A stretch of 64,000 bases of DNA from Isosphaeraceae bacterium (GTDB lineage: Bacteria; Planctomycetota; Planctomycetia; Isosphaerales; Isosphaeraceae): positions 4,758,287 to 4,822,286 of the forward strand of contig BPJS01000001.1 of assembly GCA_026004735.1 (NCBI GenBank), written 5' to 3'. The position numbers and the translations under genes are program-made. Below the pieces are notes generated by a model. The model did not search any database and was not told the origin of the DNA. It saw only the letters and a program-made list of their open reading frames with translations. Shown one piece after another: positions 26,828-35,911 of this stretch (within the stretch, counting starts at the first letter, position 1; the number at the start of each line of letters is the position of its first letter).

Positions 26828-27472
26828 ATGAGCGTTCCACGGGATCCGCCGATTGGGGAGCCGCCGATACGGCTGGCAGTGTGTGTTTCGGGGGGTGGAA
26901 CGACGCTCCAGAATCTGCTGGACCGGATCGCCGATGGGCGGCTGGTGGCCGAGGTGGTTCAGGTGGTGGCCAGTCGGCCGGGGATTGGGGCGATCGAACG
27001 GGCCGAGCGGGCGGGGGTGGCGACGACGGTGGTCGAGCGGGCGGGGAAGTCGTTGGCGGAGTTTAGCCGCGAGGTTTTTGCGGCGATCCGGGCGGCTCGG
27101 GCGGATCTGGTGATTCTGGGTGGATTTTTGCATTTGCTGGCGATTCCGGAGGAGTATCGGCTGCGGGTGTTGAACATCCACCCGTCGTTGATTCCGTCGT
27201 TTTGCGGCAAGGGGTATCACGGGGCGGCGGTGCATCGGGCGGTCTTGGCGACAGGGGTGAAGCTAAGCGGCTGCACGGTTCATTTTGCGGACGAGACGTA
27301 CGACACGGGACCGATCGTGGTCCAGCGGGCCGTGCCGGTGCTCGACGAGGACACGCCGGAGACGTTGGCCGCGCGGGTCTTTGAGGCGGAGTGTGAGGCG
27401 TTGCCCGAAGCGATCGCGTTGTATGCAGCCGGGCGGTTGCGGGTCGAGGGGCGGCGAGTTCGGCGGATCTGA
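26828..27472 (+). CDS. purN: Phosphoribosylglycinamide formyltransferase
   Basis: PurN transfers a formyl group from 10-formyl-tetrahydrofolate to GAR in purine synthesis. The 214-residue product matches the usual length. It shows the N-terminal SGGGTTLQNLL phosphate-binding segment, the NIHPSLIPSFCGKGYHG block with catalytic Asn and His, and the GCTVHFADETYDTGPIVVQ block with catalytic Asp. The common loop that begins SNxxxA is here ASRPGIGA. It stands alone, with no other pur gene in the window. A GC hairpin (27473-27489) follows the stop directly. Confidence 0.93.
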   Translation: MSVPRDPPIGEPPIRLAVCVSGGGTTLQNLLDRIADGRLVAEVVQVVASRPGIGAIERAERAGVATTVVERAGKSLAEFSREVFAAIRAARADLVILGGFLHLLAIPEEYRLRVLNIHPSLIPSFCGKGYHGAAVHRAVLATGVKLSGCTVHFADETYDTGPIVVQRAVPVLDEDTPETLAARVFEAECEALPEAIALYAAGRLRVEGRRVRRI

Positions 27473-27489
27473 GCCGGCCGGAGGCCGGC
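27473..27489. terminator. Hairpin after purN
   Basis: GCCGGCC (27473-27479) pairs with GGCCGGC (27483-27489) over a three-base loop, directly at the purN stop. There is no T tract. Confidence 0.35.
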
Positions 27490-27751
27490 GGCGGCGTCAG
27501 AGGGACGCGTCGACCAGGGTCAGGTCGGGCGGGCGGACCCCGGGTCGGATGAGGGTGCGGACCCGGCGCAGAGGATGGGACCGAAGAGCCGGCGATCGAC
27601 CGGGGCGATCATCGCGGCGTGTTGGGGCCGGAGCCGGGGATTCTCGGCGGGCGCGGAAACGTCGACAGAGGATCGAGTTGTAGCGGTGTGGAGCGTGTTT
27701 GTCCGGCTGGGCGGGGTGTGGTGGAGGTTGGCGAGGAGGGCGGGGCAGCGG

Positions 27752-28444
27752 TCAGAGCAGGAGGGCGTCGAAGGTGGTCAGGCCGATGGGTTCGCGGCTG
27801 GCGAAGGGTTCGGCGTGGTGGACGCCGACTAAGTGTCCCCAGTAGCGGGTGCGGTCGAAGACCGAGTCGATGATGGTGGGCTGGCCAGGTGGCTGGGTGT
27901 CGACCAACTGAGAGCGGTAGCACTCCAGGGCGGCGCGTTTGATGGGGGCCTGGTCGCTGATGTCGAGGAGGAGGCTGGGGCGTTCGGGGATGCGGAGGTG
28001 GACGCTGAAGTAGTAGAGGATGCGGCGGGGGTGGGTGGGCAGGCCGGGGATGTCGGACTTGGACAGTTTGGCCCAGAAGCGGGCGTCTTCGACGAGCTTG
28101 GAAGCGGCGATGTGGTCGGGATGGGCGTCTTCCCAGTAGGGGGCGAAGAGAAGGCGGGGGCGGACTTTGCGGAAGATCGAGGCGAGGGCGCGGCGGTTTT
28201 CGAGGGTCGGTTCGAGGCTGCGGTTGGGCAGGCCGAGGTTGTGGCGCCAGGGGTTGCCGAGGGTGGCGTTGGCGGCGGCGGTTTCGCGGGCGCGGGTCTC
28301 GCGGCTGCCCAAGGGGGTCGGCTCGCCGTCGGTCAGGTCGAGGATGCCGACGTTCCAGCCCTGTTGGATCAGGCGGGCGATGGTGCCGCCGGCGCCGAGT
28401 TCGGCGTCGTCGGGGTGGGGAGCGACGATGAGGGCGTCGAGCAT
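27752..28444 (-). CDS. PIG-L/BshB-type N-acetylglucosaminyl deacetylase
   Basis: The 230-residue product has the zinc-binding APHPDDAELG motif at residues 8-17 and the second metal motif AHPDH. It also has the LGLPNRSL and LLDIS patterns characteristic of the BshB1 branch of the LmbE family. BshB1 removes the acetyl group from GlcNAc-malate in bacillithiol synthesis. In planctomycetes close homologues often occur without the rest of the pathway, so the true substrate is uncertain. No Shine-Dalgarno-like sequence precedes the ATG. The gene lies 36 bases after the epimerase stop and is probably co-transcribed with it. Confidence 0.85.
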   Translation of the reverse strand: MLDALIVAPHPDDAELGAGGTIARLIQQGWNVGILDLTDGEPTPLGSRETRARETAAANATLGNPWRHNLGLPNRSLEPTLENRRALASIFRKVRPRLLFAPYWEDAHPDHIAASKLVEDARFWAKLSKSDIPGLPTHPRRILYYFSVHLRIPERPSLLLDISDQAPIKRAALECYRSQLVDTQPPGQPTIIDSVFDRTRYWGHLVGVHHAEPFASREPIGLTTFDALLL

Positions 28445-28480
28445 GGGGGGCGGGTGGGCTGGCGGGGTGAGGCGGAGGGT

Positions 28481-29461
28481 CTAGGGTTGGAGGTCGGAGA
28501 GGTCGAGTCGGCCGTCGCGGTGGAGGCGGAGGAAGCGGTTGTAGGTGTCGGCGACACCGTCGCGGAGGGATGTGCGAGGCAGGGGACCGAGGGTGTGTTG
28601 GAGTCGGGAGTCGTCGAGGTTGGGGGCGATTGGGAGCTGGCGGGTGCCGTGGGTGATGGGGGGTGCGGAGTCGGGGGTGAGCTGGCGGAGGGTGGCGACG
28701 AAGGATTCGATGGGGACGACCTGTCCGCGGATGTTGAATGCCTCGGCGCCCTGGAAGGGAGCCTCCAGCGCGCGGAGGAAGGCGGCGGCGACGTCGGGGG
28801 CGTATTGGAGATCCTGGAGGCCGCCGTAGCTGATGTGGTAGGGGAGGCCGGCGGCGGCGGCCTTGATGGCTTTGGTTGGTTCGCTGGTGACGCCGAAGTC
28901 GCGGCCGACGCCGTAGACGGTCCAGGGGCGTAGTCCGATGCTGGTCAGGCCGTGGTCAAGCCAGTAGACACGGGCGTTCAGTTCGTTGCAGACCTTGAAG
29001 GCGCCGTAGTGGGTGGTGGGGGCGAGGTGGGCGTCGTCGGGCCGGGGGAGGTCGGGGGCGTCGGGGTCGGGCGGGGCGTGGACGGCGGCCGAGCTGGCGT
29101 ACACGACGCGGGCGACCTGGTCTTTCAGGGCGAGGGCGGCCTCGAAGACGGCGAGGGTTCCGAGGACGTTCACGCGGGCGCCGAGCAGGGGATCGGCGCG
29201 GCAGGTGGGGACCTGGAGGCCGGCTAGGTGGAGGATGTGGGTGATGCCGAGCCGCTCGACGGCGGAGCGGACGGCGGCCGGGTCGCTGACGTCACCGCCA
29301 ACGTGGTGGACGCGAGCGCGGGCGTCAGGCTCGACGAGCAGGTCGAGGCGATGGGTGTCTTCCCGGAGGTCGAAGATCCAGACCTCGCGGCCTGAGTCGA
29401 CCAGGAGTTTGGCGATCCAGGAACCGATGCAGCCGTAGCCGCCGGTCATGAGCAGCCGCAT
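28481..29461 (-). CDS. NAD-dependent epimerase/dehydratase (extended SDR)
   Basis: With the ATG at 29461 (GGAGA upstream), the 326-residue product begins directly with the Rossmann strand and the glycine motif GGYGCIGSW. The catalytic pair YxxxK is in HYGAFK, with the Ser in YASSAAVH. The C-terminal half has the substrate-binding pattern LRPWTVYGVGR. The family converts nucleotide sugars or related substrates. No substrate can be assigned. It precedes the PIG-L deacetylase in a probable two-gene operon, so both may act on an amino sugar (inference). Confidence 0.88.
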   Translation of the reverse strand: MRLLMTGGYGCIGSWIAKLLVDSGREVWIFDLREDTHRLDLLVEPDARARVHHVGGDVSDPAAVRSAVERLGITHILHLAGLQVPTCRADPLLGARVNVLGTLAVFEAALALKDQVARVVYASSAAVHAPPDPDAPDLPRPDDAHLAPTTHYGAFKVCNELNARVYWLDHGLTSIGLRPWTVYGVGRDFGVTSEPTKAIKAAAAGLPYHISYGGLQDLQYAPDVAAAFLRALEAPFQGAEAFNIRGQVVPIESFVATLRQLTPDSAPPITHGTRQLPIAPNLDDSRLQHTLGPLPRTSLRDGVADTYNRFLRLHRDGRLDLSDLQP

Positions 29462-29645
29462 GGGGCGGGTCTCCGGGGCAGGTGGGTCACACACGCGGGG
29501 GGGGAATGCGAAGCGTCCGGGCGGGCCGAGGTTGGGGTGGATCTAAGGCTCGATCGATGCGGGCCGAGGGGGATTGGCGGGGTGGTGGAGGGGAAGCGAC
29601 CGCTTATCGTAACGAGGCGGGCGGCGGGTGGCGATGTCGGGCCGC

Positions 29646-29674
29646 TTGACGGCGTGGGGGTGTTATGCGCTACT
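29646..29674 (+). promoter_or_regulatory. Weak promoter candidate for the cbiM operon
   Basis: TTGACG at 29646-29651 with a poor -10 (GCTACT, 29669-29674) after 17 bases. The leader (29495-29725) shows no recognisable cobalamin or nickel/cobalt riboswitch core. Confidence 0.25.
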
Positions 29675-29725
29675 GGCGAAATCGTGCATACGAGGTGATG
29701 GTGTGGAGCGCGCGGGACCGCGGCG

Positions 29726-30724
29726 ATGCATTTACCTGACGGGATACTGAGTGGGCCGGTGGTGGTGGGGACGGGGGTAGTAGCTGCCGCAGGTTTGGGA
29801 TGGGCGTTGCGTCGGCTGGGGAAGGAGCAGAGCAGTGGACCGTCGCCGGTGGTGATGGGGATGACGGCGGCGTTTTTGTTTGCGGCGCAGATGGTGAATT
29901 TTCCGGTGCTGCCGGGGGTATCGGGACACTTGTTGGGGGGGGTTCTAGCGGCGGTGCTGCTGGGGCCGTGGGGTGGGGCGGTGGCGGTGGCGGCGGTGTT
30001 GCTGGTGCAGGCCTTGTTGTTTGCTGATGGGGGCGTGACGGCGCTGGGGGCGAACTTTGTGAACATGGGTTTGTTGGGGTCGGCTGGAGGCTGGCTGATT
30101 TATGTGAGTCTGCGGCGTCGGTGGGCGCGGGAGCGGGGGGTACTAGCAGCGGCGATGGTGGCGGCGTGGCTGTCGGTTTTGCTGTCGGCGGGGGCGTGTG
30201 CGGTGGAGCTGGCGGGGTCGGGGCGGTGGTCAAGCTTGGGGTCGGTGTTGGGGTGGATGCTGCTGGTGCATGCGGTGATTGGGGTGGGGGAAGCGCTGAT
30301 TACGGGGGTGGTGGTGCAGGCCTTGCTGCGGACGCGGCCGGATTTAATTCCGGACCCGGATGCGGCGGCGGCGGGGGGCGTGGGGGCGGCGCGGATCCAG
30401 GCGGGGCTGGCCGGGTTGGCGGTGGCGTTGGCGGTGGCGATGTTTCTGGGACCGCTGGCGTGGGACTGGCCGGACGGGCTGGAGTGGGTCAGCGAAAAAG
30501 TGGGGTTGAAGATTGATGAGCAGGAGACGGCGGGGCTGCCGGCGGCGATGCCGGATTATCAGTTGAAGCTGCCGGGCGTGGATTCGCTGCGGCTCGCAAC
30601 GGCGGCGGCTGGGGCGGTGGGGACGCTGGTGGTTTTCGCGGCGGCGGCAGGGCTGGGCCGGGCGTTGGAAGCGCGGCCGGGTCTGGCGGCCGCGGTGGTA
30701 AGGACCGGTGGCGGTGAGAGCTGA
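29726..30724 (+). CDS. cbiM: Cobalt/nickel ECF transporter substrate-binding protein with PDGLE domain
   Basis: The protein begins MHLPDGILS. In CbiM/NikM the free N-terminus and His2 coordinate the metal, so the start is certain. The first 210 residues hold six or so hydrophobic segments with the conserved AAQMVNFPV and GGVTALGANFVNMG stretches. After a loop, a further hydrophobic segment is followed by PDGLEWVSEK and a last membrane helix. This is the PDGLE domain, which replaces a separate CbiN in many ECF systems. The 332-residue length fits the fused form. Cobalt versus nickel cannot be decided from sequence. Its last bases overlap the next gene. Confidence 0.93.
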   Translation: MHLPDGILSGPVVVGTGVVAAAGLGWALRRLGKEQSSGPSPVVMGMTAAFLFAAQMVNFPVLPGVSGHLLGGVLAAVLLGPWGGAVAVAAVLLVQALLFADGGVTALGANFVNMGLLGSAGGWLIYVSLRRRWARERGVLAAAMVAAWLSVLLSAGACAVELAGSGRWSSLGSVLGWMLLVHAVIGVGEALITGVVVQALLRTRPDLIPDPDAAAAGGVGAARIQAGLAGLAVALAVAMFLGPLAWDWPDGLEWVSEKVGLKIDEQETAGLPAAMPDYQLKLPGVDSLRLATAAAGAVGTLVVFAAAAGLGRALEARPGLAAAVVRTGGGES

Positions 30725-31362
30725 GTCGAGCCGGCGGCGGCCGCCGGTGGAGCCGCGGTGGGGTTTGGCGGCGGTGCTGGTCTATCTGGTTGCGACGGCG
30801 CTTGTGCCGTTGGAACGGTGGCCGTGGCTGGGGGTGCCGGCGGTAGTGCTGGTGGTGGGGTGGGCGTGTTTGGGGGTGTCGGCGGGGGAATGGTTGCGGC
30901 GGTGGATGGGGGTTGTGCCGGTGGTGGCCGGGCTGGGGATTCTCGTGGGCTGGTCGCACCCGGCGCGTGCGGAGCTGGGCTGGGCGGGTGTGGCGGTGGT
31001 TCTGGGGATCAAGAGCGTGTTGATGGTGGGGGCGGTGGTGTTGCTGGGAGTGGCGTATGGGATGCGAAGTCTGTTGACCGGATTGCGGGAGCTGGGTCTG
31101 CCGGCGGCGCTGGTGGCGACGTTGTCGTTTATGGAGCGATATGTGCATGTTTTGGGAGATGAGCGGGATCGGATGTTGAGGGGGCAAGCGGCCAGGGGGG
31201 GGGCGGCAGGGAGTGGGGGGATGGGTGGATCGGGGGCGATTGTTGGGGGCGTTGGTGGTGCGGGCGTTGGAGCGGGGCGAACGGATCGAGGCGGCGCTGG
31301 AGGCGCGGGGGTGGTCGGGACGGGAGTTGCCGCCCCCGGTTGGTCCGTGGCGGCGAGGGTGA
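30708..31362 (+). pseudogene. cbiQ: ECF transporter transmembrane protein CbiQ, frame broken at a G9 run
   Basis: GTG at 30708 (AAGGA upstream) starts a frame with the CbiQ pattern of hydrophobic segments and FMERYVHVLGDERDRMLR. At 31195-31203 nine G residues occur and the frame then degenerates into Gly/Ala repeats that read straight into cbiO. The frame one base further encodes the missing CbiQ end. It contains VVRALERGERIEAALEARGW, which includes the A-R-G coupling motif that contacts the ATPase, and it stops at 31362. Deleting one G gives a 217-residue CbiQ whose stop overlaps the cbiO start in GTGA. The one-base excess may be an assembly error, a phase-variable state, or a slippage site that makes a CbiQ-CbiO fusion. 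Confidence 0.85.
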
Positions 31363-32168
31363 AGGCTGTGGCCGCGGCGGTGGTGGTTCGGGGACTGACG
31401 TACTGTTACCCGGATGGGCGGGAGGCGTTGCGGGGGATTGATTTGGAGGTGGCGGCCGGAGAAGTGGTGGCGCTGGTTGGTCCGAATGGGGCGGGCAAGA
31501 GTACGTTACTGTGGCATTTGAATGGCCTATTGCCGGGGCGGCGGCGGGGCGGTGGGCGTGGGCCTGGTCGTGCGGGGTCGTCGGGTTTGGGGGGGGAGGG
31601 TGGGCCGCGGGTCTGGATTGAGGGGCTTGCGGTCGAGGAGCGTCATCTGGCGGAAGTGCGGCGGCGGGTGGGGTTGTTGTTTCAGGACCCGGACGACCAG
31701 CTTTTCAGTCTGACGGTGCTTGATGATGTGGCGTTTGGGCCACGGAATCAGGGTCGTTCGCCGGAAGAGGCGGAACGGGTCGCGCGGGAGTGTCTGGCGT
31801 GGGTTGAGTTGGAGGGGGTTGCCGATCGGCCGCCGCATCATTTGAGTTATGGGGAGCGGAAGCGGGCGTGTCTGGCGGGGGTACTGGCGTGCGGGCCGAC
31901 GGTTTTGGCGCTCGATGAACCGACGGCCAATCTGGACCCGCGGGCGCGGCGGCGGTTGCTGAAGCTGATTGCCGGGCTGAGTGGAACGACGCGGTTGATC
32001 GCCACGCACGACCTGGATTTGGTGGTGGACGTGTGCCCGCGGTCGATTGTGCTGGATGGGGGGCGGGTGGTGGCGGATGGACCGTCGGCGGAGTTGCTGG
32101 CCGATGAGGCGCTGATGGAGGAGCACGGACTAGAGGTGCCGTACCGGTTGCGGAGGGGTTCGAGCTGA
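31359..32168 (+). CDS. cbiO: Cobalt/nickel ECF transporter ATPase
   Basis: The GTG at 31359 overlaps the cbiQ stop. The 269-residue ABC ATPase has an A-loop YCYPDG, Walker A GPNGAGKST (41-49), a Q-loop FQDPDDQLFS (the Q-helix form found in ECF ATPases), a signature LSYGERKRACLAG and Walker B VLALDEPTANLD, with a switch His in ATHDLDL. A 20-residue Gly/Arg-rich insert sits after LNGLLPG. It energises metal uptake together with CbiM and CbiQ. The same frame is open back through the end of cbiQ because of the G9 shift. Confidence 0.92.
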   Translation: MKAVAAAVVVRGLTYCYPDGREALRGIDLEVAAGEVVALVGPNGAGKSTLLWHLNGLLPGRRRGGGRGPGRAGSSGLGGEGGPRVWIEGLAVEERHLAEVRRRVGLLFQDPDDQLFSLTVLDDVAFGPRNQGRSPEEAERVARECLAWVELEGVADRPPHHLSYGERKRACLAGVLACGPTVLALDEPTANLDPRARRRLLKLIAGLSGTTRLIATHDLDLVVDVCPRSIVLDGGRVVADGPSAELLADEALMEEHGLEVPYRLRRGSS

Positions 32169-32242
32169 GCGGGCGCGTGGGCGGTTGGGAGAGTGAGGCC
32201 GGCCCGCGGTAGGGGGAAGTGGGTGTGCGGGTGGGGGGCGGG

Positions 32243-35029
32243 TCAGGGTTCGCGGAAGGCGGTGTCAGGGGAGGGGGCGGGGGTGGGGCGGATGGGTTCG
32301 TGGCGGAGGGAGTTTTGGAGGCTGATGGGGAGGAAGCGGCCGAGGCGTTGGGCGGTGAGGAGGACCTGGTGGAGGCAGGCGCTGGGGTTGCAGAGGCAGG
32401 TGGCGTAGCCGGCGAGGATGCGGAGGGAGAGGTCGGGTCGGTCGGAGATGAAGGGGGCGGCGGCGTCGAGGTCGCGGAGTGCGAGGTCGGGTCGACCGAG
32501 GTGGCAGAGGGCGTAGGCGCGGGCGGCGAGGGCTTCGGGGAAGTTGAGCTGGCGTTGGGCCGCGAGGCTGATGGCGGAGTCGAGGTCGTTGAGGGCGTCG
32601 GACCAGGCGTGCTGGAGGAGGTGGGCCTGGGCGCGTCCGAAGTAGGTCCAGGGGTTGTGGGGGTCGAGGGCGAGGGCGGCGGTGTAGTGGGCCTGGGCGC
32701 GGATCGGGTCGTTGGCCTGGAGGGCGACGTCGGCGAGGAAGGCGTGCGCCCAGAAGAGTGAGGGGTCGATGAGGACGGCGCGTTCGAGCCAGGCGAGGGC
32801 TTGTTCGGGGCGGTCGCGGTCGACGACGGCGTGGAGGATGCCCCATTGGATGCAGGCCCAGGCGGAGGATTCGGTCTCGGGCTGGTGGATGGGGTCGGGG
32901 CGGGGGCGTCGGCCTTCGAGAGGGGCGCCGACGCGTTCGAGCAAGCTGCGCCAGGGGGCTTCGGTCTGGGTGAATTGGAGGGCCTTGTGGCAGAGGGCGG
33001 CGGCGGCCTGGCGTTGGGCGGCCGAGGGTTCGGGCGTGGAGGCCAGAGCGATGGCGCCGAAGAAGAGGAGGCTCTCGACTTCGTTGCGGAGGCGGGCGAC
33101 TTGGTCGTCGCCGAGGAGGTTGAGGCCTGGGGCGGCGTCGGGCCAGGAGCCGGGTCCGAAGACGTGCAGGGGTTCGAGGTGGTCGTGGAGCAGGCGTTCG
33201 ACGTCGAGGGGGTTGGAGCCGAAGCCGAGCAGGGTGAAGCGGAGGCGGGGGGCGTCGTGGAAGAGGCGGCTGGCGCGTTCGGTGTAGAGGCGGCGTTGGG
33301 AGGTGTCGACGCGTTCGCGGTGGGCGAGGTGTCGGAGTCGGTCGAGGGCGGCGTCGCCGGAGGTGACGCGTTCGACGTCGAGGAAGCCGTCGATGGCTTC
33401 GTCGTCGCGTCCGCCGTGTTCGGCGGCGAGGGCTTGGGTGTAGAGGGCCCAGGCGATGGTTTCGCGGCGGAGGGATTCGATGTGGCCGTAGACGAGGGCG
33501 GAGGTGGCGGAGACGAGGGCCAGCAGGATGGAGGCGGCGACGGCCAGTCGGACGCGGTGGCGTCGGATCCAGCGGCGAGCGCGGCTGGGGAAGTCTTCAC
33601 GGGTGTAGCGGAGGGGGCGGTCTTCGGCGAAGGCCTGGAGGTCGGCGGCGAGGGCGGCGGCGGTGGGGTAGCGAGCGCCGGGCTGAGGTTCGAGGCAGGC
33701 GCGGACGATGGCGGCGAAGGCGGGAGGGACTTCGGGGAAGCGGTCGCGGAGCCGAGGGGCGTTGCGGCTGCGTTCGGCGGCGGCGGCGCGGAGGGCCTGG
33801 GCCATGGTCCGGGCGCCGGGAGCGGGGCGGTCGGCGAAGGGTCGGGCGGCCACGGCTTCGTGGAGCAGGACGCCGAGGGAGTAGACGTCGGCGCGGGCGT
33901 CGATGCGGGCGGGGTCACCGTCGGCGAGGGCTTCCAGGTGTTCGGGGGCCATGTAGGGGAAGGTGCCGCCAAGGGCCTCGGGTGCCGGTTCGTCGGGACG
34001 AGCCCAGGCCGAGCGGGAGAGGTTGAAGTCGAGGAGCATGGGGCGGCCGTCGGCGGTGATCAGGACGTTGGAGGGCTTGATGTCGCCGTGGATGATGCCG
34101 TGCTCGTGGGCATGGTGGAGGGCTTCGGCCAAGCGTGCGCCGATCCAGGCGATGGCGTGGCAGAAGGGCAGATCGGCCAGGGGGGAAGGAGGGCGGGAGT
34201 TGGTTTGAGCGGAGGGGTCGGCCGGTTCAAGGGATTCAAGGATTTCGAGGAGATCGGCACCTGAGAGAGCGGAGCGGATGCGGGGGTGGTCGAGCAGGCG
34301 GGCGAGGGTGACGCGGCCGAAGTAGGGCATGCAGAGCAGGTGGAGTCCGGTGGCTGGGTCGACGCGGTAGGAGAAGATGGGGACGATGTTGGTGTGTTGG
34401 AGGCGGGCGAGAGTTTGGGGTTCGTCGGAACCGCGGCGGGCGACTTTGACGACGACGGGGCGATCGGCGAGGCTGCGTTCAGCGGCGCGGAAGACCCGGG
34501 CCAGGCCGCCGCGGCCCAGCTCTTCTTGGAGCAGGAAGCCGCCGATGGTCTGTCCGGCCTCGGGCAAGGCGGGAGCGGTGTCGTGGCAAGTTCGTCGGAA
34601 GAGGGTGCTGGTGGAGGAGCCGACCAATTGATGGATGGCCAGGAGCCGGGACAGGGAGGGGGCGAGGCTGGGGAAGCGGCGGAGGTATTCGGCGGGGTCG
34701 GGCTGTTCGCCGGCTTCTTCGCGGAGGCAGTAATCCTCGTAGAGCAGACCGACGCGGACGGGGTCATCGAGCCAGGGGTAGCGGTCGAGCAGGTCGGGTG
34801 CGGAGCAGCGTTGTCCGGCCTGGCGGCGGAGGCTCAGCTCGCGGCTGAGGACGGCGAGCCAGTCGGCGGGCTGGTCGCGTCCCTCGCGGCGGAGGAAGCT
34901 GGCGGTGGTGATGGCGCGGCCGCGAGCCTGGCGCCAGTGGGCTTCGAACCGAGCGGCAAGGGCTTCGGCTTCGGGGCTTTGCGCCTGGTCCCAGATGATG
35001 GAGTTGCTGAGCTGGGAAGAGGCGTCCAT
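32243..35029 (-). CDS. Membrane Ser/Thr protein kinase with C-terminal TPR-like repeats
   Basis: The 928-residue product has an N-terminal helical region of 160 residues. The kinase domain runs from about 165 to 475: glycine loop LGRGGLARV (171-179), Lys195 in VVVKVA, catalytic loop HGDIKPSN (314-321, Gly replacing the Arg of HRD), DFN (334-336) in place of DFG, and APE at 361. One transmembrane helix lies at about 494-515. The remaining 400 residues form Ala/Leu-rich helical pairs of TPR type (WAHAFLADVALQAND, DPHNPWTYFGRAQAHLL). HGD-DFN kinases of this layout are common in planctomycetes, and the metal Asp is retained. The sigma-factor gene lies 55 bases upstream on the same strand. The kinase probably signals with or onto that sigma factor. 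Confidence 0.92.
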   Translation of the reverse strand: MDASSQLSNSIIWDQAQSPEAEALAARFEAHWRQARGRAITTASFLRREGRDQPADWLAVLSRELSLRRQAGQRCSAPDLLDRYPWLDDPVRVGLLYEDYCLREEAGEQPDPAEYLRRFPSLAPSLSRLLAIHQLVGSSTSTLFRRTCHDTAPALPEAGQTIGGFLLQEELGRGGLARVFRAAERSLADRPVVVKVARRGSDEPQTLARLQHTNIVPIFSYRVDPATGLHLLCMPYFGRVTLARLLDHPRIRSALSGADLLEILESLEPADPSAQTNSRPPSPLADLPFCHAIAWIGARLAEALHHAHEHGIIHGDIKPSNVLITADGRPMLLDFNLSRSAWARPDEPAPEALGGTFPYMAPEHLEALADGDPARIDARADVYSLGVLLHEAVAARPFADRPAPGARTMAQALRAAAAERSRNAPRLRDRFPEVPPAFAAIVRACLEPQPGARYPTAAALAADLQAFAEDRPLRYTREDFPSRARRWIRRHRVRLAVAASILLALVSATSALVYGHIESLRRETIAWALYTQALAAEHGGRDDEAIDGFLDVERVTSGDAALDRLRHLAHRERVDTSQRRLYTERASRLFHDAPRLRFTLLGFGSNPLDVERLLHDHLEPLHVFGPGSWPDAAPGLNLLGDDQVARLRNEVESLLFFGAIALASTPEPSAAQRQAAAALCHKALQFTQTEAPWRSLLERVGAPLEGRRPRPDPIHQPETESSAWACIQWGILHAVVDRDRPEQALAWLERAVLIDPSLFWAHAFLADVALQANDPIRAQAHYTAALALDPHNPWTYFGRAQAHLLQHAWSDALNDLDSAISLAAQRQLNFPEALAARAYALCHLGRPDLALRDLDAAAPFISDRPDLSLRILAGYATCLCNPSACLHQVLLTAQRLGRFLPISLQNSLRHEPIRPTPAPSPDTAFREP

Positions 35030-35084
35030 GCGAGGCGTCCTGCCCAGGGGAACGACCGTGCGGAGGAGGGAGGGGACGACGATT

Positions 35085-35687
35085 CTAGCCGGCGGCGGGG
35101 CGAAGCTCGTCGAGGCGGCGGCGGAGGTCTTCCAGGACGCGCTGGACGGTGCGTTCGCTGAGGCCGAGACGGTCGCCGATCTCGCGACTGGAGAGGCCGT
35201 CGGCTTTGAGGTCGAGGATGGGTCGGCGGCTTTCGGGAACGAGGTGGCGGAGCTGTTCGAGGGCGTCGCGAGCTTCGGCGAGCTGGCTGGGGGTGGCTGA
35301 TTCGGAGGGCAGGTCGCGGGGCTGGTCGGAGCCAGGTTCCCAGAGCGAGACCTCGCGGCGGACGTCGCGGCGGTGGCTGCCGGAGTGGCGGAATTCGTCG
35401 ACCACCTTGTTGCGGGCGACGCTGGCCAGGAAAGCGATCAGGTGGTGGCTGTCCTCGAACTGGGCAGTGCCCTGGCGGACCTGGTGGAAGAAGCTACCCC
35501 AGACGCTTTGGAGGAAGTCGAGCGAGTCGAACCGGGAGCGGAGCAGGCGGGGCAACTGGCGGCGGACGACGAGCCGCACCTCCGGCTCGTAGCGGCGGAG
35601 CAGTTCGCGAGCGGCATCTTCGTCGCCGGCCTGAATCCGATCCAGGACGCGGCGGATGTCGTCGCCGTCGCTGGAATGGGCCGACAT
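35085..35687 (-). CDS. ECF-type RNA polymerase sigma factor
   Basis: ATG at 35687 follows a GGGAGGG ribosome site by about five bases and gives 200 residues. Region 2 is seen in SLDFLQSVWGSFFHQV and LIAFLASVARNKVVDEFR. Region 4, a helix-turn-helix, is seen in GLSSREIGDRLGLSERTVQRVLEDLR. This is the planctomycete-expanded ECF group that is encoded next to Ser/Thr kinases. No anti-sigma gene is adjacent, so control by the downstream kinase is the likely arrangement (inference from gene order and from the known ECF-STK groups). A TATGCT -10 box (35727-35722) precedes it. Confidence 0.93.
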   Translation of the reverse strand: MSAHSSDGDDIRRVLDRIQAGDEDAARELLRRYEPEVRLVVRRQLPRLLRSRFDSLDFLQSVWGSFFHQVRQGTAQFEDSHHLIAFLASVARNKVVDEFRHSGSHRRDVRREVSLWEPGSDQPRDLPSESATPSQLAEARDALEQLRHLVPESRRPILDLKADGLSSREIGDRLGLSERTVQRVLEDLRRRLDELRPAAG

Positions 35688-35721
35688 AACACCCTCCCTG
35701 GTGAGGTTCCAAACGGTGCGG

Positions 35722-35766
35722 AGCATAGAGCGAAGTGGCGAATCCCTGCCGACGGGTTTAGAACCC
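35722..35766 (-). promoter_or_regulatory. Sigma-factor gene upstream region: -10 box and inverted repeat
   Basis: On the minus strand TATGCT (35727-35722) resembles other -10 boxes in the window but has no good -35. Upstream at 35754-35766 is GGGTTTAGAACCC, an inverted repeat with five paired bases and a three-base centre, placed where an operator could act. Confidence 0.3.
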
Positions 35767-35911
35767 ATCACCTGCGCATCCTAGCCGGAACGGGCGGCGG
35801 TGGCAAGAGCCGGTAAACTGGAAGCGGTCGGGGCGTCTTGTTAGGGTAGGATTTTCGCGCGAGCCGGGCTGGCTGGCCTGAGGGATGGGATTGCGTCAGG
35901 CGGGGGTGGAT

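Noticed and set aside
29495..29725. Possible cobalamin or nickel/cobalt riboswitch before cbiM
   Set aside because: No B12-box-like or NiCo-type conserved core was found.
35740..35790. tRNA-like hairpin on the minus strand with a seven-base loop
   Set aside because: A stem resembling an anticodon arm is present, but no acceptor stem, D arm or T arm could be matched.
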